Below are positions 1 through 11,545 of a DNA stretch of 64,000 nucleotides, piece after piece (within the stretch, counting starts at the first letter, position 1; each line of letters starts with the position of its first letter). The translations under genes were made by a program, and so were the position numbers. The notes under the pieces were generated by a model. That model had not been told where the DNA came from. It was given only the letters and a program-made list of their open reading frames with translations, and searched no databases. Source of the DNA: Triangularia verruculosa (taxonomy: Eukaryota > Ascomycota > Sordariomycetes > Sordariales > Podosporaceae); contig MU863961.1 of NCBI GenBank assembly GCA_033296885.1, forward strand, positions 62,001 through 126,000, given 5' to 3'.

Positions 1-134
1 CAGCGAAAGATACTCTTGCTGCTCCCTTCGCATCCACAGGCGCAACGCCGAATCACGCCGATCAAGTCACACCTATCAATTCCCAAGCGGCCGGTTTGCG
101 TTGCGACAACAGTTACTGGGTCTTTTTATACAAC

Positions 135-860
135 ATGGCCTCGCCAACGACGCAGTCACCGGTGGGCGCACAAAAGCCACTCTCAAACAGGCCCGAGAAC
201 AAGCTCCCACCAATTCCAGATGGTTCGCTGTCCTCACTGGCACTCGATGCGTGCTCTGTTGCGCCGCGCCAACGCAAACCTGGCATCCTCTTTGCTAACA
301 AGTCGATCCACATAGGCTCTCGCATTCGAAAACGCCCTCTCCCCGTCCCGCCCCACCAGCGCACCTTCAAGTCGGCAGTATCCGCTGTCAATCTCCAGAA
401 TCAGACAACACCCGACATCGACGGCTACCTCCTCCCCCCCCGCGCGAACCACACCCAGATCATCAAAGTATCGTCTTCGGCCTCCCACATGTCTCTTGTC
501 AAGCGCGTAAGGAAAGCCCTGGAAAGCGCTCGGAACAGCCAACAGGGAACAACCAAGGGCCTGCCCCTCGCTGCACGAATCGCCGCACTTGGTGTGAAGA
601 ATGGGAAGCCTGATCCGACAGGGCCAATATCAGATGCACTAGATGATGTAGTTTTGATTGCGACGGGGAGGGCGATCCAGAAAGCCATAGAGGTGGGAGC
701 TTCGTTTACGAGAGAACGAGACCTGATGGTTGTTGCCAGGACCAGGACAGTACAGGCGGTGGACGACATCGAGAGGGTGGACGAGGGCGCCGAGGAGGAA
801 GATTCGGCGCGGCTGAGACAAGTCAGCTGCGTTGAAATAGGCGTGAGGTGGGCCAGTTGA
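135..860 (+). CDS. POP7: RNase P/MRP subunit Pop7/Rpp20-like protein
   Basis: A single-exon gene encoding 241 aa. The start chosen is the ATG at 135 (MASPTTQS); a further in-frame ATG-less extension reaches 96 but lies in likely leader. The C-terminal half carries an Alba-like domain: a 'HMSLVKRVRKAL' helix, then 'DDVVLIATGRAIQKAIEVG' and 'MVVARTRTVQAVDDI'. These match the pattern of Pop7/Rpp20, where a basic helix is followed by a G-AI-KA segment and a V-R-T-T-V-DD strand. The N-terminal stretch has the 'RKRPLPVPP' segment seen in fungal homologues. In the family, Pop7 pairs with Pop6 to bind the P3 arm of RNase P and RNase MRP RNA in the nucleolus, for tRNA 5' processing and rRNA maturation. 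The family call rests on motif pattern only. The left window edge is only 134 bases upstream, so most of the promoter is outside. Confidence 0.75.
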   Translation: MASPTTQSPVGAQKPLSNRPENKLPPIPDGSLSSLALDACSVAPRQRKPGILFANKSIHIGSRIRKRPLPVPPHQRTFKSAVSAVNLQNQTTPDIDGYLLPPRANHTQIIKVSSSASHMSLVKRVRKALESARNSQQGTTKGLPLAARIAALGVKNGKPDPTGPISDALDDVVLIATGRAIQKAIEVGASFTRERDLMVVARTRTVQAVDDIERVDEGAEEEDSARLRQVSCVEIGVRWAS

Positions 861-2991
861 GCTGCGGCGGGAGTCAAAAACAAGGAAAAGAAACTTGGAA
901 CAGGATGGCCAGACGGGTCAAGGGAGGGACTGTGGGAGAATTCAACAGCATCATTGGCGTTTTAGGCGACTACTCGACGTTCAAACGAAATATGGGCATA
1001 GGCGTTTGTTGATCTTTGGTTCGCACTGGACATACATCATGGGGGATATACCCGGTATTCGGAAACTTGTACAGTACAATGCACATTGTTGAGGGCCATT
1101 TGTTTCAGAGGTAACAGGAACCATGGGGGGCGATGATGTCTGTACGCACACGCATGCTTGGACTAGCCCTTGATGGTCTTGACGACTATCCTCTGCAAGA
1201 TGATTTAGGGAGCTTCATATTCTGTATAGAGCATGATCCAAGGGATTTTACCAACTCTAAGATACCTTGCTTAATACTTGTGAGAAGGGAGCCATACGAC
1301 ATGGAACCAAGGCTCGTTTACGCTCTTGACCGACGCGAGGGACTCGGGGCTGAACAAGAGGTAATATACGTATGGAGGCTTGGAAATCGATTCGGCGGCA
1401 ACAGCTCCGCCATGGCACCCCTGGGGGATGATGCATCTCGAAAGCTCTCTTCGCTGGAATGTTGTCCCGTTGCCTTGGAGAAGGGAGGGTCATGTTGGTC
1501 ATGAAAAAAAACCCTCATCAGGCCGAAAGGAAAAGTGTCGTCACTGATTCCAAGCCATGCAAGGCAGCCTGAACCGGATACCCACAAGATTTTAGGTTTT
1601 TAGGTTCATGGTTATCTGTGGAAATGCCACATGGCACCAGTCACCATCCAACTGTCGTCAGCTTCTTGTTGGGCCTCAACTGCCGTTCAAGCCACCAAAA
1701 AAAGACAAAGCAGGACAAAAATAACGCATCTCCGACGTCATCCATCCCTCTGAAGGGAAGCCATCGCGAGATTGACCTCTTGGAGTTTTGACTCTTTACT
1801 TGGTATGTCTCCCTGCGCTTGGACCATCCATTGAGCTCACTGGGATCGGCTGCAAAAAAGGGCGAAAAGAGGAGCGATCATTTTCCCCAGGAAAACGCAC
1901 GGGCAGCTGGAGCTTGGTTTGGGAAAAGAAGCGTTGAGGTTGGGTCTCGGCTCGACCTTCCCGTTGGCACGTCATGCCAGGCACACCAATCAGGACACGC
2001 GCCGAGGTGGGGCGCTCTTTGAGAAAGCAAATTGCACAAATTTCACTAACGACCATTTATGCCGCCGAGAACTGGTCTGGTCTTTGCCGCCGGTTCTTGG
2101 TGGTGATCCTGATTTCGATCGCTGTTGGACGAGAACCAGGAGAGTGTCGTGACAAGTTGGGAGAGAGAGGACGAGACCAGACAGATGAGGTTGAAACAGA
2201 CTGCTGGTCAAAACAAGGATGAAAAGGAAGTGGCTTCGCTGGCACAGCATGCATGCCCTTGTGGGGATGGCGGCCAACGTGACGGTCGGTTGGGTGGTGG
2301 AGGGTTCGCACTGACTGATAGAGCGAGATCGGGACGTTCAACCTGTACCTAATTTCCTGCTTGAAACAGCCCTCTTGTCCTTTGCCCTTTGCGCGCATCA
2401 ATCGCACGACCTTTTATCCGCGAAAGGGAGAGCCAGCCGATGGGGGAGCGGCGGGGAAGCGGCCTGGCAACGGCAGCCCGCGGGCGGCAAAAGGTGAGGG
2501 AGACAGAGAGGGAGAGCTCCGGCGACAGGGATTCCTGTGCAAACTTCCAGGTTGCCTTGCTGCAGGTACCGCTGCAACATCGTCCGTGGCGCCAATCCCC
2601 TTGCGGGGAAGCCCGTGGTACGTACCTTTGTTATTATCGGCCCCAATCACTTGGCAGCCCAAGTGTAATTTGCCGTCCCGCCAGGCATATCGTGGGCTCT
2701 CCCGCCGTTGTCGTTCTCACCCTCTCTTCACCCTCTTTCTCTGCGCCCGCTCCTTCGCTGCACTGCACGCACGCTTCACCTCAGACTTCGTTGGCAAAGT
2801 CTATCTTTTGGAAGCTGCTTCGGCTCAACTGCTCACTCGACGTGGTCCATTCATTCATTCGACTTGTATATTGGTACCATACATACACACACACAACCCA
2901 CTTTGATACACAAAAAGGACGATTTGGCCCGAGACGGACGGATCACCAACAACAACAACAACCCAAACATCATCTTCAGAACATCTACACA
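861..2991. other. Intergenic: 3' side of POP7 and long leader/promoter of the small GPI-type protein gene
   Basis: No convincing gene is seen. The part nearest the next gene looks like a promoter and 5' leader: a CT-rich stretch around 2690-2760, a short CA run near 2882-2896 and a CAA run near 2945-2963 just before the start codon. The open frames here are short and overlap on several strands. Confidence 0.5.
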
Positions 2992-3309
2992 ATGCAGCTC
3001 TCAGCGCTCTTCGCCGCCCTCCTCCTGCCTCTCATGGCTGTTGCTGAGGGCGACACCACCACCACCAAGACCAAGACTCTCACTCTCACCCAGACCCTCA
3101 CTCTCCAGCGTGCGCAAGCCCTCCACACCGGCTCGCACAATGTCACCACCCTGCCCACAGGTGCCACCACCACCTTCAACCCTGCCGCATCGACCACCAC
3201 CTCAGGACCGACACTCAGCCCCTCGCCGGACAATGCTGCCGGTACCCTCAATGCCGCCAACGTTGCCGCCGCTGCCATGGCCGGCATCGTCGTTGTTGCT
3301 TTCCTCTAA
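2992..3309 (+). CDS. Small Ser/Thr-rich secreted protein with GPI-type C-terminus
   Basis: A 105-aa single-exon gene. The ATG at 2992 follows a CAA-rich leader (ACACAATGC). The protein starts with a clear signal peptide (MQLSALFAALLLPLMAVAEG). The middle is dominated by Thr and Ser (TTTTKTKTLTLTQTLTLQ, then ATTTFNPAASTTTSG), as expected for O-mannosylated wall proteins. The end is a small-residue and hydrophobic tail (NAANVAAAAMAGIVVVAFL) typical of a GPI attachment signal, with Asn or Ser just before it as possible omega site. The inferred role is a GPI-anchored membrane or cell-wall protein; no enzymatic domain is visible. The codons are strongly C-ending (ACC, CTC, GCC), which suggests high expression. 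It converges on the GH55 gene far downstream. Confidence 0.8.
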   Translation: MQLSALFAALLLPLMAVAEGDTTTTKTKTLTLTQTLTLQRAQALHTGSHNVTTLPTGATTTFNPAASTTTSGPTLSPSPDNAAGTLNAANVAAAAMAGIVVVAFL

Positions 3310-5469
3310 GTAACGACATATACCTCATTCTGATGGATGATGGGGTCTGGGAGGAGCTATTTGGGAACTGTCACTCCGATTTTACGATGCGAGCATCTCA
3401 CCAATCATTTCTTTTGTCTCTCTGAGCGAGGCGCGATATTCTTGGTTCGGCCCCTTCCCGGTCAGCTTCATCATCACCATCAGACAAACCTTCTCATGAG
3501 CACACGACCATTTTTCAACGACATCAAGAACAATCTATTTACAACAAAAACACCCATCGCCACACCGGGCTTGGGCATCGCGGCTACTCAACGGTTGTCA
3601 GCACCCTTCTTATTCTTTAAACCTTAATTCTTTTCTTTTGTCTGACAACCTCGACTGTTGCGAAACAACAACACAAACTTCTTCAACCATGCTTCCAAGG
3701 AGCAATATTTTACAACAACCTTCGATTCTTGAGTTCAGGCAGGCCGGGGCGCGTTGTCTCGTTCCTTTTTTTGACGAGAAACGCTTGACATGTATTGGGC
3801 CCCGGGACACCCTCACAAACTTGAACCTTGACCACTTTTTGCCAACACTTCTATTCGTTCTTTCAGCACCTTTAGCCACCGCCACCACCAGACGCCAAAG
3901 CACCATCATTGGTCTTCCTCTCACTTCAAGACCAGGACTCGCCTCTTTTTTAAGCCTTTTACGCAGCACACGATCCAATGTACCTTTACGACCACGACTC
4001 AGATACCCAAATACCCACCCTTCAACCTTCAGTTCTTGGGAATCTTGGTCTTGGGTGAGAGGGAACAAGTGGCTGCTTCGTGGTATCAAGGTGGTGATTA
4101 GTTAATGATGCCGGCTGGACTCTTTATCTTTATTTTTTATCTTCAAACTTCTTCCACATCCAACAAAATCTGTGTGTGGTAAAGAGAAGTACATCGGATC
4201 TTTGACTTTGCATATATGGGGAGGGGGGACGGGCAGGGAAAATTCTCAAGGCGGTCAGGATCTGTTGGCGTACGGCAACTATCTACCTAACTCAGCAACA
4301 CACACACACACACACACACATTTTTGATGATTCAATGGATGGAGGAGCAAGCGAAGAGAGACCATGCGTGCATGATATGAGCGAGAGAGAGAGACAAAGA
4401 TGATGGATTGGAGGAGAAGCCTCTTTCTTCTTTTCTTGAACACACTTTTTAGCCTTCTATACATGCACAACTTATTGATACCCTTTTTTTTCTTTTCCCC
4501 TGTTCTCATATCGGCCGACTAAATCTCATCAAGCTATGTAAACCATGTATGCCTTACCTCCATCAATGAGTGACACCGCTGCACAACATGGTTGTCTGCA
4601 ATCGCTTGGCCTTGCCAGCTGGTATCACCATTCCTTTCCTCCACCCACCATGGGCGATGTCACCTCTCGGCACATCAGAAAATTTCACTCAACTTCATGC
4701 AGCATCCCTGATCATGCTGTACATAATACCCACATGTTGCGGCGTCTGAAGGTTAATGAAGCAAGTACAATCTTCCCATATCGCTCAAGCCTTTTCTCCC
4801 GCAAAATGATCATCGCACAAAGATCTATCCGTACAACCATTGTTGCTTCCATATACCTAGAGAAAGCTCATCGGAATGTTTCAAACAGACGCGAAACGCG
4901 ACCCACACGTTCGTCTCACCTTTTGCTTCTTTTCCCCAATTGCCTGCCGCAATGCTTGCTCGCCTTTCAAAACACAAGTCCAGACCTTCTGATCCGTCCC
5001 TGGTCCCTTGTGACTTGCACCCTGCACCCCTTGTTGTCTCCATCGCCATCTCTCCCTGGGCGCTGGCCCGTGCTTCCCTTTTCCCCGTGTGCAATTTCCG
5101 CTGTCCAGAGCAGATTTGCGGGGGACCCCATCAGCTCTTGATCGGTCCGATCCGAGCGAGATTGTCGGAGGTAGGGTTGTCACGGCCGCAGCCAAGGGAG
5201 CATGGTCCGACGGAGATGAGGTCATCTCTGACATCGAACACACTTCATGAACCATTTGCAAAGAAAATCCATCTCGATATCTGACTTATCTATTGAATCT
5301 CGAAAACTCCTCGACATGTCCCGCTCATCTCCCTTCCAGGTACTTCAGGTACTCCCAAAAATCTCATCATCCACATTCCCCAGTCATCATCATCCCAAGA
5401 GATCTGTCTCCGGGCAACGTAATGGATACCTCCCGTCGTCACTGGTGATGACCTTGAACCAGTAAGTCA
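3310..5469. other. Intergenic between two convergent genes
   Basis: I see no gene here. The two flanking genes end toward each other. Open frames up to about 198 codons exist, but they have no recognisable domain and a composition that looks like untranslated pyrimidine-rich DNA. A CA microsatellite lies inside (listed separately), and a short GA run lies near 4380-4395. Confidence 0.5.
4299..4320. repeat. (CA)11 microsatellite
   Basis: Eleven uninterrupted CA units, directly followed by a T run. It sits in non-coding DNA between convergent genes, so it is likely to vary in length between strains. Confidence 0.95.
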
Positions 5470-8064
5470 TCATGCCATCGCCGACACATTTACGCCATCG
5501 TTTCGGAAAATCCCCACTGTGCTCGCATATGTCGCAATGGTCTGGTCCCAAATCGCCATATCTTGCCCTTTGCTGGTAACCATGCTCACGCTTCCAATCG
5601 TGTTCAAATTGTACACCTGTAAGCCCGACGTGGAGCCCAGCACCTCTGTGCCAATTCCATCCTGGATCCACATGATCCTTGCTTGACAGTTCTCGCCAGC
5701 ACGGTTGGTGCTACAGTTGGTGCTGTAGTTGTTAAAGAAACTATATAGACCAGCCCCGAAGACCATGACGTCTTTGGACCCAAGGATTCGCAGGGCCCAT
5801 GCCATGGCGCAAGGTGCGTTTCCTGGCAATTGATCAACCGTGCCGGCGGATGTGGTCGGGCAGTCGGTAATGAAATCCGGGTCGTACAGGTCAGCGTTCA
5901 ACTGTGTGAAGGGGTATGGAGCTTGCGGGTTGGGCTGGTAATAGGGTGTCTCGGTCTGAATCTGGCCCATCCAAATATCCGTTGCATTGACCAGCTGGTA
6001 CTGATAAAGAGTGTGGTGCTCAACAGCATTGCCAACTAGCCAGATGTTTGACCCCTCGATTAAAAGACCCCGGCCGACAAAGACATCGATCCGAGTCTGG
6101 TTCCAGTCCTCAATGTCGTGGTCAGCTACCCACAGCCAGTTGTTCTCCATGTAAAGATTACCGGCATTGGACGTGATATGCATGCTCATATATCCGGCAA
6201 TGCAAGCCGGTTCGATAACGTTGGTGATATCGGGCGTGATAGGACAGTCGGCTACCTGAAGTTTGGAACCACCGAAGCCGCCAAAGCGAACATGAACGTC
6301 CCAGAGCCCCGATGGCGGTGTACTGGCAGTGACTTGCCCTCCCAATGTGGGAGTCTTCAGGTTGTATTGGATTGCGATGGCACCTGCCGTGGGGCCTTGG
6401 GTTGATACAATGATGTCGCTCATCTCGATATAGCCAACCTCACCTGGCTGTCCAATTTGAACCACTGGATACGGATTGCTGACATCCGAGAACTTCTCAC
6501 CAGCTCCCATGATGACCGATGAGAGACCTTCCCCAACTATCCGGGCGTTTGCTGGAATATAGACGGTGTCGGTCACTAGGTAGTAACCCGCATCCAGGAA
6601 AGCAATGTTGGTCGAGCTGGATGCCGCAGCCTGGAAGAGATCGTTCAAAGCCTTCGTGTCATCTGTCGACCCGTCACCCGTTGCGTGATAACTCCGAGCC
6701 GATAGGAATGAGGAAGCAGGGTAATCTTCATACTGGGGCTTAGATCTTTCGTAGTACTGGTACTGGTCCTGGAGCTTGAGAGCCGATGGTTGGTCAAAGG
6801 GTATGTCACGTCCCTGGAATACTGATGGCCCTTCAGGAGAGTAAAGATTCCCCTGCACTCAATGTTAGCATGATCGTGGACGGCTCTTTCAATAGTGTAT
6901 TGGCCCTTGCCTTCGCATAACCATACTCAAAGACAGCGCCGGAGGGGTTGCCCGCCAGAATTGCATCTCCATCCAAGTTTCCCATGACTGTAGGGACATT
7001 GGTATATTTGACGTTTTGAATCAACAATGACCCAAGACCAGTGGCGCTGCTGTTGTATCTCCCCACAATGATGGCAGTCCCGACATCAGTGAACGAGCTG
7101 TCCAACACCGTGACGGAGCCGACGTCGGGAGAGGACATATTGAGGCCGATCTCGCAGTTGTTGATGCTTAGTGACTTGTATGTAAAGCCCCAGTTCCAAA
7201 TCTGCAATATGGCAGTCTGCGAACCGGAAAAAGTGAGGTTTCGAACGGTGTACTGCTGGCTGCCAAACTGCGCTCCGTACTGCCCGCCATAAAAGACAAG
7301 GTCAGTCAGCATGCCGCCGCTTCCCTCTTCCATATAAATTCCTGTGTGGCCCTCCTCGAAGTTTGGCGACAGTTTGAAGACACAGTTGTGGATGACAGTA
7401 GCCTGAGCTGACGGCCAATGCACTGCCCATACCTCGTATGGGATGGCCGTAGTGTCAAACACAATGTTGCGGACTTGTCGGAAGAATACATTCGTGGATA
7501 TGTAGTTGAGCTCTGCAAGTTAGAGTATCATGTTAATAACACTGAAAGTTTTCACTGGAGGATGAATTGTAGAGGGGCCACACGTACTGCCGTTACTGAG
7601 GTAGGGGTCAGCGTCGAGCAAGGCCTTGCCTCCAGGAAAGGTAGAAGCGCCCTTGATGACAGGCATGTCGTTGGGGTCCCCAATGATCTGAGTGTAAAAG
7701 AGGCCGACAATTGGGTTGGTGATCAGGTATGTGCCTGGGGGAAAGTAAACAATGGCTGGGCTGATGGTTGCTCCCACGCAGCCGTAGCCACCGCAGCGAT
7801 TACCGGCACTGATGGCAGCATTGATGGCAGCTGTATCGTCGATGACTGGATCACTGTCAGTTCGGGTAGCAAGTATGGTCCCGACATCTTTAGGTTCTTA
7901 CTCCCGTCGCCCTTGGCTCCATAGTCGCGCACGTTTCGAAACACAGTGTATGTCTTGTCAGGGTTGAAGGCGGCGATTCCCTGGTGGGCGATCTCTTCCA
8001 TCCAAAAAGCAGCGTATACAAGCGGCAGAGCTGCAAACAGCCAGACAGAGAGAATGGCCCTCAT
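5470..8064 (-). CDS. GH55 exo-beta-1,3-glucanase, secreted, four exons
   Basis: Exons on the minus strand: 8064-7902, 7845-7588, 7512-6911 and 6852-5470, giving 801 aa, a normal GH55 length. All joins keep phase. The start (MRAILSVWLFAALPLVYA) is a signal peptide. Each half of the protein opens with the twin beta-helix motif of GH55: 'YGAKGDG' then 'DDTAAINAAISAG', and later 'HATGDGSTDDTKALNDLF'. Other family-like segments are 'ISPAIVYFPPGTYLI', 'TNVFFRQVRNIVFDTTAIP' and 'DAGYYLVTDTVYIPANARIVGEG'. GH55 enzymes release glucose or short oligomers from beta-1,3-glucan outside the cell, for nutrition, wall turnover or mycoparasitism. Introns 1 and 2 are GT-AG; intron 1 has a CTGAC branch site. 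Intron 3 (6910-6853) starts with GC rather than GT, in the context AAG|GCAAGG, and only this donor keeps the frame. Divergent from the secreted-protein gene at 9.5 kb. Confidence 0.93.
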
Positions 8065-9526
8065 AGTCTCGAATGAGGGCGATATGCGAGATAATAACAA
8101 TGGCTGAGTAAAGGGGCACAGAGAGCAACCCGGCGCACCTAGAATAACAACTCTGTCCGCAATGAGATGACGGAAATTGGAGGAGCACAAATTTCAGGCA
8201 GCAAGACAATATTTGGGAAAGAGTTGGTGCTCAAGGGCACGACCGGGCATTCGAGAGTGGAAGGCTCGATAGCCTAGGCGACATACTCTGCACCTTCCCC
8301 TTCGGCCATGAACTCTGTTAAGCTCCCGTCATACGGTGGGTGCATTCCAGGTTCCAGGTTTGATTGCCTCCATTTGGAGCCTGTCACATCTACGGGACGA
8401 AGGTGCAACCTGGCTCTCTTCCACATGGGTCGACAGGGCACTACTCCTCTCAATTTGTCTTGCCGTCATGTAGTGGCAGGAGCAAGAAAAAGAATCTCTG
8501 CCAAGAAAAAAAAGTCCGAGTCTCTGTTTGCATGACATGATGACCGGGAACAACCTCAAAAGATCCCGTCGCGGATGTGAGGTTGAAAGTGAAGGCGCCT
8601 GGGCACAAGTCGGCTTAGATAAGCGTTTGCCTCGAAAGCCAGTCTTGCTAACTCGATCTGCATGTGGTGGCGGGTAAATCTGTTAGCAGTACCCACTCAC
8701 ATCGGTGGTATCTAAACAGCAAAGAATATCCGTGAAACCCACTGCCCCGCGTTACTGCCGAAGCAAACACAAACATCGACCATTTCCGGGCCGTAGTAAA
8801 TTCGAGGCTATCGCTTAGGTCATCGCATTAATCTCAGACATCGCCTATTATTATACAGAGATATCTCTACTTCTATCTTCCAGGAACCGCTTTTCTTTGT
8901 TGTCGTTTCTCACGCCCGCAGCATGCTCTCGTCCGTTTGTTCGCCTTTGAAATCGCCCACGAGGACCGGCCGCATGGCTAACAAAGAACCCTTTCAACAT
9001 AATTTAAAACAAGCAGCCGGGCAACAATGGGGGTTTACACCAGTTAACACTTGGCTAGCATATCATGCTCCTCGTTTACCGACTCTCTTACGCTCAAAAT
9101 CATTACAATAGCCAGCATGTCACAACCAACAGGCCCCCCCAAAAGCGCCACCGCAATCGAGTCTCAGGAGTCACCAAATCCGCACACGTCTCCGATAATG
9201 TCAAACCAGAATCGCTCTGCGATCAATCCAAGGAGTCAAGGGGTTTCCCAAAGACCGTTGGCAAAGCCAAAACGTAACAGCGAGGATGAAGACCACCTGG
9301 CTGACGGCTGTGTGGTTTCATGACTTCTGGGGAGCGCCACGAGCTCTTTGACCAACCAGCCGATATCTGAGTCTTTGTAGCTCGAACACGTGCGGGATCG
9401 CCCAGCATATAAAGAGTTTCCCAGTACCTAGTCCTTCGGTACCAGTAGCCATCTATCTTTCTACAATCCTCCCATCAACCGACCATAGTCGTCTCCAACC
9501 AGGTCCTCAACAACCACGTGTATATA
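8065..9526. other. Divergent intergenic region with TATA box
   Basis: This holds the promoter of the GH55 gene (minus strand) and that of the small secreted-protein gene (plus strand). A TATAAA box at 9408-9413 lies about 115 bases before the start at 9527, and a CACGTG palindrome lies just upstream of that start. Short open frames here (for example 9117-9323) lack support. Confidence 0.45.
9408..9413 (+). promoter_or_regulatory. TATA box of the small secreted-protein gene
   Basis: A TATAAA hexamer (context GCATATAAAG) about 115 bases upstream of the ATG at 9527. The spacing fits a fungal TATA promoter with a short leader. The assignment is inferred from sequence and spacing. Confidence 0.45.
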
Positions 9527-10066
9527 ATGCTTCTCACATACGTCTTCTCGGTTCTTGCCGCTCTCTTGGCATCGTTCGCAGAATCTAGCCTTGTGGACAA
9601 ATCTTCTGAAAGTTCCATCAAAGGTCTGGCTTTTTCTCCCGATCACGGTGGTATTCAGCCTCAGGCTGCCACAGCCAAGTGAGCCCAGCACCACCCATCC
9701 GAGAATATCGAGGCCACGAACACAATGTCACTGAATGGGAGAGCAAACCGCTGCCCCGGATGCGACTGTGCTGCGATATGCGCAACCGCAACCACAATCA
9801 CAGCCACTGCCACTCCTTCGTCAGCTTCTTCAGGGGTTCCCCGTCGCCAGATTTTGGAAGATGTCAACCAAGAAGATACTCTTGGAGGATCCAAAACTAT
9901 CGACTCAAAAGCCAAGAGACCAAAAGTCCCAAAAATCCCAAAAATCCCAAAAACAAAACCAAATTTCTCTGGCGGAGCACTTTTTGCCGGTTTTCCAAGA
10001 CAGGCTGCTGGTCTCGCTGTTGGGATGGGATGTGTGGCGGTGATTGCAGCTGGTAGACTGTTGTAG
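9527..10066 (+). CDS. Hypothetical small secreted protein, probably two exons
   Basis: The ATG at 9527 opens with a signal peptide (MLLTYVFSVLAALLASFAES). Read straight through, the frame stops at 9682 and gives only 51 aa. A 63-nt intron at 9679-9741 (donor GTGAGC, acceptor GAG) would skip that stop and continue in the same frame to 10066, giving about 158 aa. The second part has a Cys-rich patch (CPGCDCAAIC), a Thr/Ala run (ATATTITATATPSSASSG), a 'KVPKIPKIPK' repeat and a hydrophobic end (AAGLAVGMGCVAVIAAGRLL) that could be a GPI or membrane signal. The acceptor is not a YAG and the nearest CTGA branch site is very close to it, so the join is uncertain. I recognise no family. A TATA box lies about 115 bases upstream, which supports transcription. 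Confidence 0.45.
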
Positions 10067-11545
10067 TGGAGGTTTACGGGAATGGGGTGGTATTGGCGTG
10101 TTCTGTTACCAGGCACTGATTGTTCAGGCCTTCCTTTGTCCTCCTTCATTTCCTTTCACTGGCAATACAGCTTTGTTGGCACCACTGTATATTTACCAGT
10201 TCAGTCCCTCTTTTCGGCTTTCGATAGTTCTATCCACATCTATCACCCTTCATCAGCATGTCTCCAAATCATGTATTAGTATTTCCTTGCAGCTGAGCTG
10301 TACCTTCTATTGGGGGCTAGGGAATCAGAATTATTGCCAGAAAAAGTGACTCTCAGGTCTCGGTTCCCATGGATGGCATTCGCCAACAAATCTACGACTG
10401 CCCAAAACTCCAAGAATTGTCCCATCTGCTATATCATTTATGTATCTGACAAAAGAGACACATCTACCATCGACGTATTCCACCAGCCACCACGCTAAGC
10501 CTCCTTGAGTTCCTCGCGCTAGTTTACCCAGAGTCGATCGAGCTAGCACTGCCAGGTGCATCATCTCGCATTAGCAGGCCAGTATGGTTTCACTAAATAA
10601 AAGCCTGCATTAGTAGCTGCAAAAGTCGTTCCATGACCCTGTAGAGCTTGCTTGCAAATTACCATGCTGGCGTTCTATGCCCGACAGAAAGGAAAGCTTA
10701 CCTAGTTTATTCCAACCTTGAACATTCACGGGCCCTTCCAATGACGGGTAGCAGACCATTTGTAAGTAATAGTGAAATCATGTTACACGGCTGTGTAACT
10801 GACCCACGACAGGATCCTAATCCTTGTTCTATGTTTGTACCTAGCCAATGACTGACCAATGTTTTCTGTATCACTCGTCTGGTATCAGCTCTAGCGTGGA
10901 TCTGGAAACGTTGGGCCGGCATAGCTTGAAGTAGCTCTGCATAATTAGGGAAAACACCACAACGTCTGATATGGCGACTACTGCACACCCGGCGTGGTCT
11001 GACATTTCGTGGAGAGCCATGTCCCCCAGATGCCAATTCTCCAGCAAAACTAGTAGACGGTTGGTGACACCACTCTGGGTAGGTACCTAGTCTCTAAAAG
11101 CCGACAGGCCAGTCCACAGAAGCCTCGACCGATTCTATGCGTTTGACATCCCACCGGTCTGGTAGGCCGATGATCCTGTCAACATCGAAACATGCCAAAT
11201 ACTGCAACTATGGGTTCAGCGGAATGCAATGCGGGACGGACACTCGGAGTCTATTGACATCAAGACCCCGAAAGCCCTGAGATGCTCATGACATTGGGGT
11301 ATATAGAATCTGTAGATGGCTTCCAAATGCCAAACCTCATCCTCACCAGCTTGCTCAGCCCCATCAGCTCTATCAACCACCCCCACCCCAAAGCCTCTGG
11401 ACAGTGCTTACCTGCCTTGCTTCCCATCATACTTGGTAGCTGTGCTATTATCTTCAACACTTTCCTTTCAGCACTTGGCATTTGGCCTTCGCCAACCATT
11501 CCTTTCAATAACCTTTCAAAAGCACCCATGCTCCACTACCTCACC
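10067..11545. other. Intergenic region upstream of the calpain-like gene
   Basis: No gene is recognised. The sequence 11079-11090 carries an AGGTACCTAG element of the dispersed motif discussed in the findings. The open frame of the next gene extends upstream to 11282, but that part looks like leader. Confidence 0.45.

Noticed and set aside
3638..4105. 155-codon frame after the GPI-type protein
   Set aside because: No domain. It overlaps a frame of 159 codons on the other strand, which suggests low-stop composition rather than a gene.
9117..9323. 68-codon frame upstream of the TATA box
   Set aside because: It has no domain and no promoter evidence, and lies in the promoter region of the secreted-protein gene.
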